DNA of 64,000 nt from positions 13,795,425-13,859,424 of the forward strand of contig OX419338.1 of assembly GCA_948470475.1 (NCBI GenBank), in the 5' to 3' direction. Source of the DNA: Galaxea fascicularis (lineage: Eukaryota; Cnidaria; Anthozoa; Scleractinia; Euphylliidae). The notes below the pieces were generated by a model. That model was not told the origin of the DNA. It made no database searches and worked only from the letters and a program-made list of their open reading frames with translations. The position numbers and the translations under genes are program-made. Positions 35,001-50,000 of this stretch are shown one piece after another; the stretch's first letter is position 1, and each line of letters begins with the position of its first letter.

Positions 35001-38000
35001 TTCAGAATGACAAGAATCGACTTACATATGTAAGGTTAAGTAATTTTTGATCATAGATATCGAAATATAATGTAATCTTAAGGAATATTTCATTGAGAGT
35101 GTATTTAGTTTAAGAAACAACAAAAACATTTTTTTTTATGTGGCAATTTTTATTTGCCACATAAAAGCTAACACATCAGCTTTTCAGCAAATGTATTTGT
35201 CACATAAAAATTGGCCAATTTCCCTCGTCTACACGAGCAAATAAAAATTGTCAGATAAAAATTGCTCGTATCGTGGTATATATGTCCATAAATAACACAT
35301 GCTTCTTTGTTTGAAATAACATAAGGATTAAAGCTTAAAGCTGAATTACATTCAGTCTAAAAAAGACAACATGTCCAAACTTTGTAAACAAAAGAAAGAT
35401 GATCAGGAAAAACAATGCAGCCACATGTTTCATCACCCTGTGATGTGACAAGCCAAGCAAGAGAGACAGCCACTGAGTTTTTTCTTACACCCACCTCAGT
35501 AAACTCCCTGACATCCAGTTTGTTCATAAAGGCACAGACAGGACAGTTGGTATTCAGACATGCTGAACGCGCGGTGTGAACCTCCCCTCCCTCCTCTGCA
35601 ATCAAGTTATACGGCCAGTTTTCGTCGTGTTGGCTGCCTTGACTACTGCCTCTTGTGGTGGGTTGGCCTAAACAAACACAGTTCTTTTTGCAAACTTCCC
35701 ACAGCCGTTGCATCTGCTCTTTTACACACGTCTGGCGGGCAGCTTCTTGTGCAGCCTGGTACACAAGACGGTCGTGCTGCTGGTGGTCTACTGCGTTGCG
35801 GCGTTGCTACCCAAAAAAAATTGAATATCTAACCATCAGAAAACCAATGTACCTCAGTCTGTAAAACTAACTAACCTGGAATAATTAACGTTGGGATACA
35901 AAGCAAGCTGAGAATCAAACTGGGGTGAGTAATCATTGTAACCCAAATTTCATTTTGAACTACAACATGCAAGTATCACGTACAAACTGGATTTGAAAGT
36001 AGATTAAAACTGCTTTTTCCTGTGACAGGACCAATACACTTAAGGTATATCAGAGAGACCGATGCTACCCTTTCAATGGAACAGAATTCACTTGATATCA
36101 ATTTAGCTAAGACAGCTAGTCACTTACCTAAGAAGGGAGGACAGGTTCGTTTTCAGCCTTATATTCCGTCAGTCTAGCCAGGGACTCAGGACTGGGAATT
36201 CGAGCAGGAACAATTCTGGGTAACGCCAGTAACAGTTGCTGTCAGAATCACCGCTTTCTAGACTCAAAATGTTGTCACGGAGCTGAGAGGTGGTCTCTTG
36301 TAGTGATTGCAATTGATCAGTTGACAGAGGGGTGAAATACAAGAAATCTATACCAAAACGGAACATCAACTTGACTAGTCGTGCGGGCTTCTCAGACTTG
36401 CCAGCATACCCTAGTGCAGTGGATCTAGCCAGCATGAGTTCAGATGTTGTAAGGCCAAGACCGCAAATCATCTCTTTGGAGAGGATGGCTTGGTTAGTTG
36501 TTCTTGCAGCTACGGTTAAATTCCCTTGCACCATGCCTCCATGAGAATCTGAGACCAGACGTCAGGGATAGCCGTGTGTATACTGAAGGCTGATGTCACT
36601 CCAGGATGGTGCAAAAAGTGCCATGACGTTCCCAAATTGATCTAGTCTGAGTTGCTGGAGATTTGTGTCAAAGGCTAGAAGGCTGGTGGTCATTTTGTTG
36701 CCCAATGCTGTCCCCGTCTCGGCAAAGATGGTGGATTGTTCAAACTGAGGTCTTCTATCTGCCTGGCTTTCATCGGTGGCGGGTGGTTGATTCCCCTCGG
36801 CATGCCAGACAAAACGTTCGCAATATGTGTGGCAGGAAGCCAGGTCGTCAAATTCAACAGGCCCCGTGTTGTCATGGTGAAAAAGCCCCTTTGGCAAGCG
36901 GAGCGTGTCAAAAAGGCACAGGCCTAAATTTAACACTGTGGGCTGGTCTTCGCGAGTCCGATAGGGAAGAAAGGTTGAATTGTTTCATCAGGATTTGCAA
37001 CTGCATTTGACCTGGCAGGCTCTGATCTTACTTGTTTCTGTTCCCCTTCTTGGCATGTTTGATCAGGAGTTAGAACTGCAGAGGACGTCCCAGGCTGTGA
37101 ACGACGCTGCCCATCTCTCCACCGACGCTGTGCGTTTCTCCACATCTCGTCGTCGTCTTTTTGTTGTTCCTGTTCATGTGAGACGTTGTCAAGTGGCATA
37201 TGGTCAGCCTCTGTGTGCTGAGACTGGTTCTCATCGGTCATGAAATCCCTAATACCAATAAGCCAAGGCAGAATTTTCAGTCCTAACAATTTTTCTAATA
37301 AGACTTCTATGGGAGCATTTTGCACAATTTAATCCGAGAAGAAATCAAATTAATCGGATCTTGACATACTAATAATTTCCGTTTTCCTCAAATGGTTTCT
37401 GCTGTTGTCCATGCTTCATCACAAAGTGAAATCATATCTTTTGAAAATTGTGACCTGGCTCATGTGGTTCTTATAATGAAACTACAAAACAATGTATATG
37501 ACATATGGAATTTGATAGACCGATGGTGCCATTTCAGTGGAACAGAATTCACTTGATTTCAATTTAGCTTACTCAATCAGGCCTGCACTTTTCAATATAT
37601 ATAGCTAGTTCAATTTTGTAATGATTTGTGTCAAATAAATCACTTTTGTTGATATTTCACTTAGTTTATTGATCCAATGACAATTGGAAATAGTTGACAC
37701 AACTTTCAAACAACTTACAAAAGGGATTGGGTGGGGGAGGGGTGGCAGTATCCAGATTATCTTCCACAACGTGATAATCTTGTCAGTCTTATGTTTAGCG
37801 GATATAACATCCAAAAAACTGCGTTCTTCAAAAAATTTCCACTTTGAAGCATAGACATCTTTTACACCAGAGCCAGTTCCCTCACTCTTCTTGATTTTAC
37901 GCACCTCCTCACAGTAGAATGTTCGTAAGCGTTGTATTTTTGCTATAAAAATAAATAGGAGTAGACTTAAGTTGAGACTTGACAGTTATAAATATTGCTC
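35001..38000. repeat. Array B unit 8, haplotype CT
   Basis: C at 36167 and T at 36321, matching unit 1 and interrupting a run of TA units. Confidence 0.96.
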
Positions 38001-41000
38001 TTCAGAATGACAAGAATCGACTTACATATGTAAGGTTAAGTAATTTTTGATCATAGATATCGAAATATAATGTAATCTTAAGGAATATTTCATTGAGAGT
38101 GTATTTAGTTTAAGAAACAACAAAAACATTTTTTTTTATGTGGCAATTTTTATTTGCCACATAAAAGCTAACACATCAGCTTTTCAGCAAATGTATTTGT
38201 CACATAAAAATTGGCCAATTTCCCTCGTCTACACGAGCAAATAAAAATTGTCAGATAAAAATTGCTCGTATCGTGGTATATATGTCCATAAATAACACAT
38301 GCTTCTTTGTTTGAAATAACATAAGGATTAAAGCTTAAAGCTGAATTACATTCAGTCTAAAAAAGACAACATGTCCAAACTTTGTAAACAAAAGAAAGAT
38401 GATCAGGAAAAACAATGCAGCCACATGTTTCATCACCCTGTGATGTGACAAGCCAAGCAAGAGAGACAGCCACTGAGTTTTTTCTTACACCCACCTCAGT
38501 AAACTCCCTGACATCCAGTTTGTTCATAAAGGCACAGACAGGACAGTTGGTATTCAGACATGCTGAACGCGCGGTGTGAACCTCCCCTCCCTCCTCTGCA
38601 ATCAAGTTATACGGCCAGTTTTCGTCGTGTTGGCTGCCTTGACTACTGCCTCTTGTGGTGGGTTGGCCTAAACAAACACAGTTCTTTTTGCAAACTTCCC
38701 ACAGCCGTTGCATCTGCTCTTTTACACACGTCTGGCGGGCAGCTTCTTGTGCAGCCTGGTACACAAGACGGTCGTGCTGCTGGTGGTCTACTGCGTTGCG
38801 GCGTTGCTACCCAAAAAAAATTGAATATCTAACCATCAGAAAACCAATGTACCTCAGTCTGTAAAACTAACTAACCTGGAATAATTAACGTTGGGATACA
38901 AAGCAAGCTGAGAATCAAACTGGGGTGAGTAATCATTGTAACCCAAATTTCATTTTGAACTACAACATGCAAGTATCACGTACAAACTGGATTTGAAAGT
39001 AGATTAAAACTGCTTTTTCCTGTGACAGGACCAATACACTTAAGGTATATCAGAGAGACCGATGCTACCCTTTCAATGGAACAGAATTCACTTGATATCA
39101 ATTTAGCTAAGACAGCTAGTCACTTACCTAAGAAGGGAGGACAGGTTCGTTTTCAGCCTTATATTCCGTCAGTCTAGCCAGGGACTCAGGACTGGGAATT
39201 CGAGCAGGAACAATTCTGGGTAACGCCAGTAACAGTTGCTGTCAGAATCACCGCTTTCTAGACTCAAAATGTTGTCACGGAGCTGAGAGGTGGTCTCTTG
39301 TAGTGATTGCAATTGATCAGATGACAGAGGGGTGAAATACAAGAAATCTATACCAAAACGGAACATCAACTTGACTAGTCGTGCGGGCTTCTCAGACTTG
39401 CCAGCATACCCTAGTGCAGTGGATCTAGCCAGCATGAGTTCAGATGTTGTAAGGCCAAGACCGCAAATCATCTCTTTGGAGAGGATGGCTTGGTTAGTTG
39501 TTCTTGCAGCTACGGTTAAATTCCCTTGCACCATGCCTCCATGAGAATCTGAGACCAGACGTCAGGGATAGCCGTGTGTATACTGAAGGCTGATGTCACT
39601 CCAGGATGGTGCAAAAAGTGCCATGACGTTCCCAAATTGATCTAGTCTGAGTTGCTGGAGATTTGTGTCAAAGGCTAGAAGGCTGGTGGTCATTTTGTTG
39701 CCCAATGCTGTCCCCGTCTCGGCAAAGATGGTGGATTGTTCAAACTGAGGTCTTCTATCTGCCTGGCTTTCATCGGTGGCGGGTGGTTGATTCTCCTCGG
39801 CATGCCAGACAAAACGTTCGCAATATGTGTGGCAGGAAGCCAGGTCGTCAAATTCAACAGGCCCCGTGTTGTCATGGTGAAAAAGCCCCTTTGGCAAGCG
39901 GAGCGTGTCAAAAAGGCACAGGCCTAAATTTAACACTGTGGGCTGGTCTTCGCGAGTCCGATAGGGAAGAAAGGTTGAATTGTTTCATCAGGATTTGCAA
40001 CTGCATTTGACCTGGCAGGCTCTGATCTTACTTGTTTCTGTTCCCCTTCTTGGCATGTTTGATCAGGAGTTAGAACTGCAGAGGACGTCCCAGGCTGTGA
40101 ACGACGCTGCCCATCTCTCCACCGACGCTGTGCGTTTCTCCACATCTCGTCGTCGTCTTTTTGTTGTTCCTGTTCATGTGAGACGTTGTCAAGTGGCATA
40201 TGGTCAGCCTCTGTGTGCTGAGACTGGTTCTCATCGGTCATGAAATCCCTAATACCAATAAGCCAAGGCAGAATTTTCAGTCCTAACAATTTTTCTAATA
40301 AGACTTCTATGGGAGCATTTTGCACAATTTAATCCGAGAAGAAATCAAATTAATCGGATCTTGACATACTAATAATTTCCGTTTTCCTCAAATGGTTTCT
40401 GCTGTTGTCCATGCTTCATCACAAAGTGAAATCATATCTTTTGAAAATTGTGACCTGGCTCATGTGGTTCTTATAATGAAACTACAAAACAATGTATATG
40501 ACATATGGAATTTGATAGACCGATGGTGCCATTTCAGTGGAACAGAATTCACTTGATTTCAAATTAGCTTACTCAATCAGGCCTGCACTTTTCAATATAT
40601 ATAGCTAGTTCAATTTTGTAATGATTTGTGTCAAATAAATCACTTTTGTTGATATTTCACTTAGTTTATTGATCCAATGACAATTGGAAATAGTTGACAC
40701 AACTTTCAAACAACTTACAAAAGGGATTGGGTGGGGGAGGGGTGGCAGTATCCAGATTATCTTCCACAACGTGATAATCTTGTCAGTCTTATGTTTAGCG
40801 GATATAACATCCAAAAAACTGCGTTCTTCAAAAAATTTCCACTTTGAAGCATAGACATCTTTTACACCAGAGCCAGTTCCCTCACTCTTCTTGATTTTAC
40901 GCACCTCCTCACAGTAGAATGTTCGTAAGCGTTGTATTTTTGCTATAAAAATAAATAGGAGTAGACTTAAGTTGAGACTTGACAGTTATAAATATTGCTC
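38001..41000. repeat. Array B unit 9, haplotype CA with two private-pair variants
   Basis: C at 39167, A at 39321, T at 39794 (Gly to Glu in exon C) and A at 40563 (intron). All four states recur together only in unit 15. Confidence 0.96.
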
Positions 41001-44000
41001 TTCAGAATGACAAGAATCGACTTACATATGTAAGGTTAAGTAATTTTTGATCATAGATATCGAAATATAATGTAATCTTAAGGAATATTTCATTGAGAGT
41101 GTATTTAGTTTAAGAAACAACAAAAACATTTTTTTTTATGTGGCAATTTTTATTTGCCACATAAAAGCTAACACATCAGCTTTTCAGCAAATGTATTTGT
41201 CACATAAAAATTGGCCAATTTCCCTCGTCTACACGAGCAAATAAAAATTGTCAGATAAAAATTGCTCGTATCGTGGTATATATGTCCATAAATAACACAT
41301 GCTTCTTTGTTTGAAATAACATAAGGATTAAAGCTTAAAGCTGAATTACATTCAGTCTAAAAAAGACAACATGTCCAAACTTTGTAAACAAAAGAAAGAT
41401 GATCAGGAAAAACAATGCAGCCACATGTTTCATCACCCTGTGATGTGACAAGCCAAGCAAGAGAGACAGCCACTGAGTTTTTTCTTACACCCACCTCAGT
41501 AAACTCCCTGACATCCAGTTTGTTCATAAAGGCACAGACAGGACAGTTGGTATTCAGACATGCTGAACGCGCGGTGTGAACCTCCCCTCCCTCCTCTGCA
41601 ATCAAGTTATACGGCCAGTTTTCGTCGTGTTGGCTGCCTTGACTACTGCCTCTTGTGGTGGGTTGGCCTAAACAAACACAGTTCTTTTTGCAAACTTCCC
41701 ACAGCCGTTGCATCTGCTCTTTTACACACGTCTGGCGGGCAGCTTCTTGTGCAGCCTGGTACACAAGACGGTCGTGCTGCTGGTGGTCTACTGCGTTGCG
41801 GCGTTGCTACCCAAAAAAAATTGAATATCTAACCATCAGAAAACCAATGTACCTCAGTCTGTAAAACTAACTAACCTGGAATAATTAACGTTGGGATACA
41901 AAGCAAGCTGAGAATCAAACTGGGGTGAGTAATCATTGTAACCCAAATTTCATTTTGAACTACAACATGCAAGTATCACGTACAAACTGGATTTGAAAGT
42001 AGATTAAAACTGCTTTTTCCTGTGACAGGACCAATACACTTAAGGTATATCAGAGAGACCGATGCTACCCTTTCAATGGAACAGAATTCACTTGATATCA
42101 ATTTAGCTAAGACAGCTAGTCACTTACCTAAGAAGGGAGGACAGGTTCGTTTTCAGCCTTATATTCTGTCAGTCTAGCCAGGGACTCAGGACTGGGAATT
42201 CGAGCAGGAACAATTCTGGGTAACGCCAGTAACAGTTGCTGTCAGAATCACCGCTTTCTAGACTCAAAATGTTGTCACGGAGCTGAGAGGTGGTCTCTTG
42301 TAGTGATTGCAATTGATCAGATGACAGAGGGGTGAAATACAAGAAATCTATACCAAAACGGAACATCAACTTGACTAGTCGTGCGGGCTTCTCAGACTTG
42401 CCAGCATACCCTAGTGCAGTGGATCTAGCCAGCATGAGTTCAGATGTTGTAAGGCCAAGACCGCAAATCATCTCTTTGGAGAGGATGGCTTGGTTAGTTG
42501 TTCTTGCAGCTACGGTTAAATTCCCTTGCACCATGCCTCCATGAGAATCTGAGACCAGACGTCAGGGATAGCCGTGTGTATACTGAAGGCTGATGTCACT
42601 CCAGGATGGTGCAAAAAGTGCCATGACGTTCCCAAATTGATCTAGTCTGAGTTGCTGGAGATTTGTGTCAAAGGCTAGAAGGCTGGTGGTCATTTTGTTG
42701 CCCAATGCTGTCCCCGTCTCGGCAAAGATGGTGGATTGTTCAAACTGAGGTCTTCTATCTGCCTGGCTTTCATCGGTGGCGGGTGGTTGATTCCCCTCGG
42801 CATGCCAGACAAAACGTTCGCAATATGTGTGGCAGGAAGCCAGGTCGTCAAATTCAACAGGCCCCGTGTTGTCATGGTGAAAAAGCCCCTTTGGCAAGCG
42901 GAGCGTGTCAAAAAGGCACAGGCCTAAATTTAACACTGTGGGCTGGTCTTCGCGAGTCCGATAGGGAAGAAAGGTTGAATTGTTTCATCAGGATTTGCAA
43001 CTGCATTTGACCTGGCAGGCTCTGATCTTACTTGTTTCTGTTCCCCTTCTTGGCATGTTTGATCAGGAGTTAGAACTGCAGAGGACGTCCCAGGCTGTGA
43101 ACGACGCTGCCCATCTCTCCACCGACGCTGTGCGTTTCTCCACATCTCGTCGTCGTCTTTTTGTTGTTCCTGTTCATGTGAGACGTTGTCAAGTGGCATA
43201 TGGTCAGCCTCTGTGTGCTGAGACTGGTTCTCATCGGTCATGAAATCCCTAATACCAATAAGCCAAGGCAGAATTTTCAGTCCTAACAATTTTTCTAATA
43301 AGACTTCTATGGGAGCATTTTGCACAATTTAATCCGAGAAGAAATCAAATTAATCGGATCTTGACATACTAATAATTTCCGTTTTCCTCAAATGGTTTCT
43401 GCTGTTGTCCATGCTTCATCACAAAGTGAAATCATATCTTTTGAAAATTGTGACCTGGCTCATGTGGTTCTTATAATGAAACTACAAAACAATGTATATG
43501 ACATATGGAATTTGATAGACCGATGGTGCCATTTCAGTGGAACAGAATTCACTTGATTTCAATTTAGCTTACTCAATCAGGCCTGCACTTTTCAATATAT
43601 ATAGCTAGTTCAATTTTGTAATGATTTGTGTCAAATAAATCACTTTTGTTGATATTTCACTTAGTTTATTGATCCAATGACAATTGGAAATAGTTGACAC
43701 AACTTTCAAACAACTTACAAAAGGGATTGGGTGGGGGAGGGGTGGCAGTATCCAGATTATCTTCCACAACGTGATAATCTTGTCAGTCTTATGTTTAGCG
43801 GATATAACATCCAAAAAACTGCGTTCTTCAAAAAATTTCCACTTTGAAGCATAGACATCTTTTACACCAGAGCCAGTTCCCTCACTCTTCTTGATTTTAC
43901 GCACCTCCTCACAGTAGAATGTTCGTAAGCGTTGTATTTTTGCTATAAAAATAAATAGGAGTAGACTTAAGTTGAGACTTGACAGTTATAAATATTGCTC
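41001..44000. repeat. Array B unit 10, haplotype TA
   Basis: T at 42167 and A at 42321. No private variant seen. Confidence 0.96.
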
Positions 44001-47000
44001 TTCAGAATGACAAGAATCGACTTACATATGTAAGGTTAAGTAATTTTTGATCATAGATATCGAAATATAATGTAATCTTAAGGAATATTTCATTGAGAGT
44101 GTATTTAGTTTAAGAAACAACAAAAACATTTTTTTTTATGTGGCAATTTTTATTTGCCACATAAAAGCTAACACATCAGCTTTTCAGCAAATGTATTTGT
44201 CACATAAAAATTGGCCAATTTCCCTCGTCTACACGAGCAAATAAAAATTGTCAGATAAAAATTGCTCGTATCGTGGTATATATGTCCATAAATAACACAT
44301 GCTTCTTTGTTTGAAATAACATAAGGATTAAAGCTTAAAGCTGAATTACATTCAGTCTAAAAAAGACAACATGTCCAAACTTTGTAAACAAAAGAAAGAT
44401 GATCAGGAAAAACAATGCAGCCACATGTTTCATCACCCTGTGATGTGACAAGCCAAGCAAGAGAGACAGCCACTGAGTTTTTTCTTACACCCACCTCAGT
44501 AAACTCCCTGACATCCAGTTTGTTCATAAAGGCACAGACAGGACAGTTGGTATTCAGACATGCTGAACGCGCGGTGTGAACCTCCCCTCCCTCCTCTGCA
44601 ATCAAGTTATACGGCCAGTTTTCGTCGTGTTGGCTGCCTTGACTACTGCCTCTTGTGGTGGGTTGGCCTAAACAAACACAGTTCTTTTTGCAAACTTCCC
44701 ACAGCCGTTGCATCTGCTCTTTTACACACGTCTGGCGGGCAGCTTCTTGTGCAGCCTGGTACACAAGACGGTCGTGCTGCTGGTGGTCTACTGCGTTGCG
44801 GCGTTGCTACCCAAAAAAAATTGAATATCTAACCATCAGAAAACCAATGTACCTCAGTCTGTAAAACTAACTAACCTGGAATAATTAACGTTGGGATACA
44901 AAGCAAGCTGAGAATCAAACTGGGGTGAGTAATCATTGTAACCCAAATTTCATTTTGAACTACAACATGCAAGTATCACGTACAAACTGGATTTGAAAGT
45001 AGATTAAAACTGCTTTTTCCTGTGACAGGACCAATACACTTAAGGTATATCAGAGAGACCGATGCTACCCTTTCAATGGAACAGAATTCACTTGATATCA
45101 ATTTAGCTAAGACAGCTAGTCACTTACCTAAGAAGGGAGGACAGGTTCGTTTTCAGCCTTATATTCTGTCAGTCTAGCCAGGGACTCAGGACTGGGAATT
45201 CGAGCAGGAACAATTCTGGGTAACGCCAGTAACAGTTGCTGTCAGAATCACCGCTTTCTAGACTCAAAATGTTGTCACGGAGCTGAGAGGTGGTCTCTTG
45301 TAGTGATTGCAATTGATCAGATGACAGAGGGGTGAAATACAAGAAATCTATACCAAAACGGAACATCAACTTGACTAGTCGTGCGGGCTTCTCAGACTTG
45401 CCAGCATACCCTAGTGCAGTGGATCTAGCCAGCATGAGTTCAGATGTTGTAAGGCCAAGACCGCAAATCATCTCTTTGGAGAGGATGGCTTGGTTAGTTG
45501 TTCTTGCAGCTACGGTTAAATTCCCTTGCACCATGCCTCCATGAGAATCTGAGACCAGACGTCAGGGATAGCCGTGTGTATACTGAAGGCTGATGTCACT
45601 CCAGGATGGTGCAAAAAGTGCCATGACGTTCCCAAATTGATCTAGTCTGAGTTGCTGGAGATTTGTGTCAAAGGCTAGAAGGCTGGTGGTCATTTTGTTG
45701 CCCAATGCTGTCCCCGTCTCGGCAAAGATGGTGGATTGTTCAAACTGAGGTCTTCTATCTGCCTGGCTTTCATCGGTGGCGGGTGGTTGATTCCCCTCGG
45801 CATGCCAGACAAAACGTTCGCAATATGTGTGGCAGGAAGCCAGGTCGTCAAATTCAACAGGCCCCGTGTTGTCATGGTGAAAAAGCCCCTTTGGCAAGCG
45901 GAGCGTGTCAAAAAGGCACAGGCCTAAATTTAACACTGTGGGCTGGTCTTCGCGAGTCCGATAGGGAAGAAAGGTTGAATTGTTTCATCAGGATTTGCAA
46001 CTGCATTTGACCTGGCAGGCTCTGATCTTACTTGTTTCTGTTCCCCTTCTTGGCATGTTTGATCAGGAGTTAGAACTGCAGAGGACGTCCCAGGCTGTGA
46101 ACGACGCTGCCCATCTCTCCACCGACGCTGTGCGTTTCTCCACATCTCGTCGTCGTCTTTTTGTTGTTCCTGTTCATGTGAGACGTTGTCAAGTGGCATA
46201 TGGTCAGCCTCTGTGTGCTGAGACTGGTTCTCATCGGTCATGAAATCCCTAATACCAATAAGCCAAGGCAGAATTTTCAGTCCTAACAATTTTTCTAATA
46301 AGACTTCTATGGGAGCATTTTGCACAATTTAATCCGAGAAGAAATCAAATTAATCGGATCTTGACATACTAATAATTTCCGTTTTCCTCAAATGGTTTCT
46401 GCTGTTGTCCATGCTTCATCACAAAGTGAAATCATATCTTTTGAAAATTGTGACCTGGCTCATGTTGTTCTTATAATGAAACTACAAAACAATGTATATG
46501 ACATATGGAATTTGATAGACCGATGGTGCCATTTCAGTGGAACAGAATTCACTTGATTTCAATTTAGCTTACTCAATCAGGCCTGCACTTTTCAATATAT
46601 ATAGCTAGTTCAATTTTGTAATGATTTGTGTCAAATAAATCACTTTTGTTGATATTTCACTTAGTTTATTGATCCAATGACAATTGGAAATAGTTGACAC
46701 AACTTTCAAACAACTTACAAAAGGGATTGGGTGGGGGAGGGGTGGCAGTATCCAGATTATCTTCCACAACGTGATAATCTTGTCAGTCTTATGTTTAGCG
46801 GATATAACATCCAAAAAACTGCGTTCTTCAAAAAATTTCCACTTTGAAGCATAGACATCTTTTACACCAGAGCCAGTTCCCTCACTCTTCTTGATTTTAC
46901 GCACCTCCTCACAGTAGAATGTTCGTAAGCGTTGTATTTTTGCTATAAAAATAAATAGGAGTAGACTTAAGTTGAGACTTGACAGTTATAAATATTGCTC
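44001..47000. repeat. Array B unit 11, haplotype TA with 46466 T
   Basis: G to T at 46466, in the putative intron between exons A and B, is the only variant seen in just one internal unit. Confidence 0.96.
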
Positions 47001-50000
47001 TTCAGAATGACAAGAATCGACTTACATATGTAAGGTTAAGTAATTTTTGATCATAGATATCGAAATATAATGTAATCTTAAGGAATATTTCATTGAGAGT
47101 GTATTTAGTTTAAGAAACAACAAAAACATTTTTTTTTATGTGGCAATTTTTATTTGCCACATAAAAGCTAACACATCAGCTTTTCAGCAAATGTATTTGT
47201 CACATAAAAATTGGCCAATTTCCCTCGTCTACACGAGCAAATAAAAATTGTCAGATAAAAATTGCTCGTATCGTGGTATATATGTCCATAAATAACACAT
47301 GCTTCTTTGTTTGAAATAACATAAGGATTAAAGCTTAAAGCTGAATTACATTCAGTCTAAAAAAGACAACATGTCCAAACTTTGTAAACAAAAGAAAGAT
47401 GATCAGGAAAAACAATGCAGCCACATGTTTCATCACCCTGTGATGTGACAAGCCAAGCAAGAGAGACAGCCACTGAGTTTTTTCTTACACCCACCTCAGT
47501 AAACTCCCTGACATCCAGTTTGTTCATAAAGGCACAGACAGGACAGTTGGTATTCAGACATGCTGAACGCGCGGTGTGAACCTCCCCTCCCTCCTCTGCA
47601 ATCAAGTTATACGGCCAGTTTTCGTCGTGTTGGCTGCCTTGACTACTGCCTCTTGTGGTGGGTTGGCCTAAACAAACACAGTTCTTTTTGCAAACTTCCC
47701 ACAGCCGTTGCATCTGCTCTTTTACACACGTCTGGCGGGCAGCTTCTTGTGCAGCCTGGTACACAAGACGGTCGTGCTGCTGGTGGTCTACTGCGTTGCG
47801 GCGTTGCTACCCAAAAAAAATTGAATATCTAACCATCAGAAAACCAATGTACCTCAGTCTGTAAAACTAACTAACCTGGAATAATTAACGTTGGGATACA
47901 AAGCAAGCTGAGAATCAAACTGGGGTGAGTAATCATTGTAACCCAAATTTCATTTTGAACTACAACATGCAAGTATCACGTACAAACTGGATTTGAAAGT
48001 AGATTAAAACTGCTTTTTCCTGTGACAGGACCAATACACTTAAGGTATATCAGAGAGACCGATGCTACCCTTTCAATGGAACAGAATTCACTTGATATCA
48101 ATTTAGCTAAGACAGCTAGTCACTTACCTAAGAAGGGAGGACAGGTTCGTTTTCAGCCTTATATTCTGTCAGTCTAGCCAGGGACTCAGGACTGGGAATT
48201 CGAGCAGGAACAATTCTGGGTAACGCCAGTAACAGTTGCTGTCAGAATCACCGCTTTCTAGACTCAAAATGTTGTCACGGAGCTGAGAGGTGGTCTCTTG
48301 TAGTGATTGCAATTGATCAGATGACAGAGGGGTGAAATACAAGAAATCTATACCAAAACGGAACATCAACTTGACTAGTCGTGCGGGCTTCTCAGACTTG
48401 CCAGCATACCCTAGTGCAGTGGATCTAGCCAGCATGAGTTCAGATGTTGTAAGGCCAAGACCGCAAATCATCTCTTTGGAGAGGATGGCTTGGTTAGTTG
48501 TTCTTGCAGCTACGGTTAAATTCCCTTGCACCATGCCTCCATGAGAATCTGAGACCAGACGTCAGGGATAGCCGTGTGTATACTGAAGGCTGATGTCACT
48601 CCAGGATGGTGCAAAAAGTGCCATGACGTTCCCAAATTGATCTAGTCTGAGTTGCTGGAGATTTGTGTCAAAGGCTAGAAGGCTGGTGGTCATTTTGTTG
48701 CCCAATGCTGTCCCCGTCTCGGCAAAGATGGTGGATTGTTCAAACTGAGGTCTTCTATCTGCCTGGCTTTCATCGGTGGCGGGTGGTTGATTCCCCTCGG
48801 CATGCCAGACAAAACGTTCGCAATATGTGTGGCAGGAAGCCAGGTCGTCAAATTCAACAGGCCCCGTGTTGTCATGGTGAAAAAGCCCCTTTGGCAAGCG
48901 GAGCGTGTCAAAAAGGCACAGGCCTAAATTTAACACTGTGGGCTGGTCTTCGCGAGTCCGATAGGGAAGAAAGGTTGAATTGTTTCATCAGGATTTGCAA
49001 CTGCATTTGACCTGGCAGGCTCTGATCTTACTTGTTTCTGTTCCCCTTCTTGGCATGTTTGATCAGGAGTTAGAACTGCAGAGGACGTCCCAGGCTGTGA
49101 ACGACGCTGCCCATCTCTCCACCGACGCTGTGCGTTTCTCCACATCTCGTCGTCGTCTTTTTGTTGTTCCTGTTCATGTGAGACGTTGTCAAGTGGCATA
49201 TGGTCAGCCTCTGTGTGCTGAGACTGGTTCTCATCGGTCATGAAATCCCTAATACCAATAAGCCAAGGCAGAATTTTCAGTCCTAACAATTTTTCTAATA
49301 AGACTTCTATGGGAGCATTTTGCACAATTTAATCCGAGAAGAAATCAAATTAATCGGATCTTGACATACTAATAATTTCCGTTTTCCTCAAATGGTTTCT
49401 GCTGTTGTCCATGCTTCATCACAAAGTGAAATCATATCTTTTGAAAATTGTGACCTGGCTCATGTGGTTCTTATAATGAAACTACAAAACAATGTATATG
49501 ACATATGGAATTTGATAGACCGATGGTGCCATTTCAGTGGAACAGAATTCACTTGATTTCAATTTAGCTTACTCAATCAGGCCTGCACTTTTCAATATAT
49601 ATAGCTAGTTCAATTTTGTAATGATTTGTGTCAAATAAATCACTTTTGTTGATATTTCACTTAGTTTATTGATCCAATGACAATTGGAAATAGTTGACAC
49701 AACTTTCAAACAACTTACAAAAGGGATTGGGTGGGGGAGGGGTGGCAGTATCCAGATTATCTTCCACAACGTGATAATCTTGTCAGTCTTATGTTTAGCG
49801 GATATAACATCCAAAAAACTGCGTTCTTCAAAAAATTTCCACTTTGAAGCATAGACATCTTTTACACCAGAGCCAGTTCCCTCACTCTTCTTGATTTTAC
49901 GCACCTCCTCACAGTAGAATGTTCGTAAGCGTTGTATTTTTGCTATAAAAATAAATAGGAGTAGACTTAAGTTGAGACTTGACAGTTATAAATATTGCTC
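47001..50000. repeat. Array B unit 12, haplotype TA
   Basis: T at 48167 and A at 48321. No private variant seen. Confidence 0.96.
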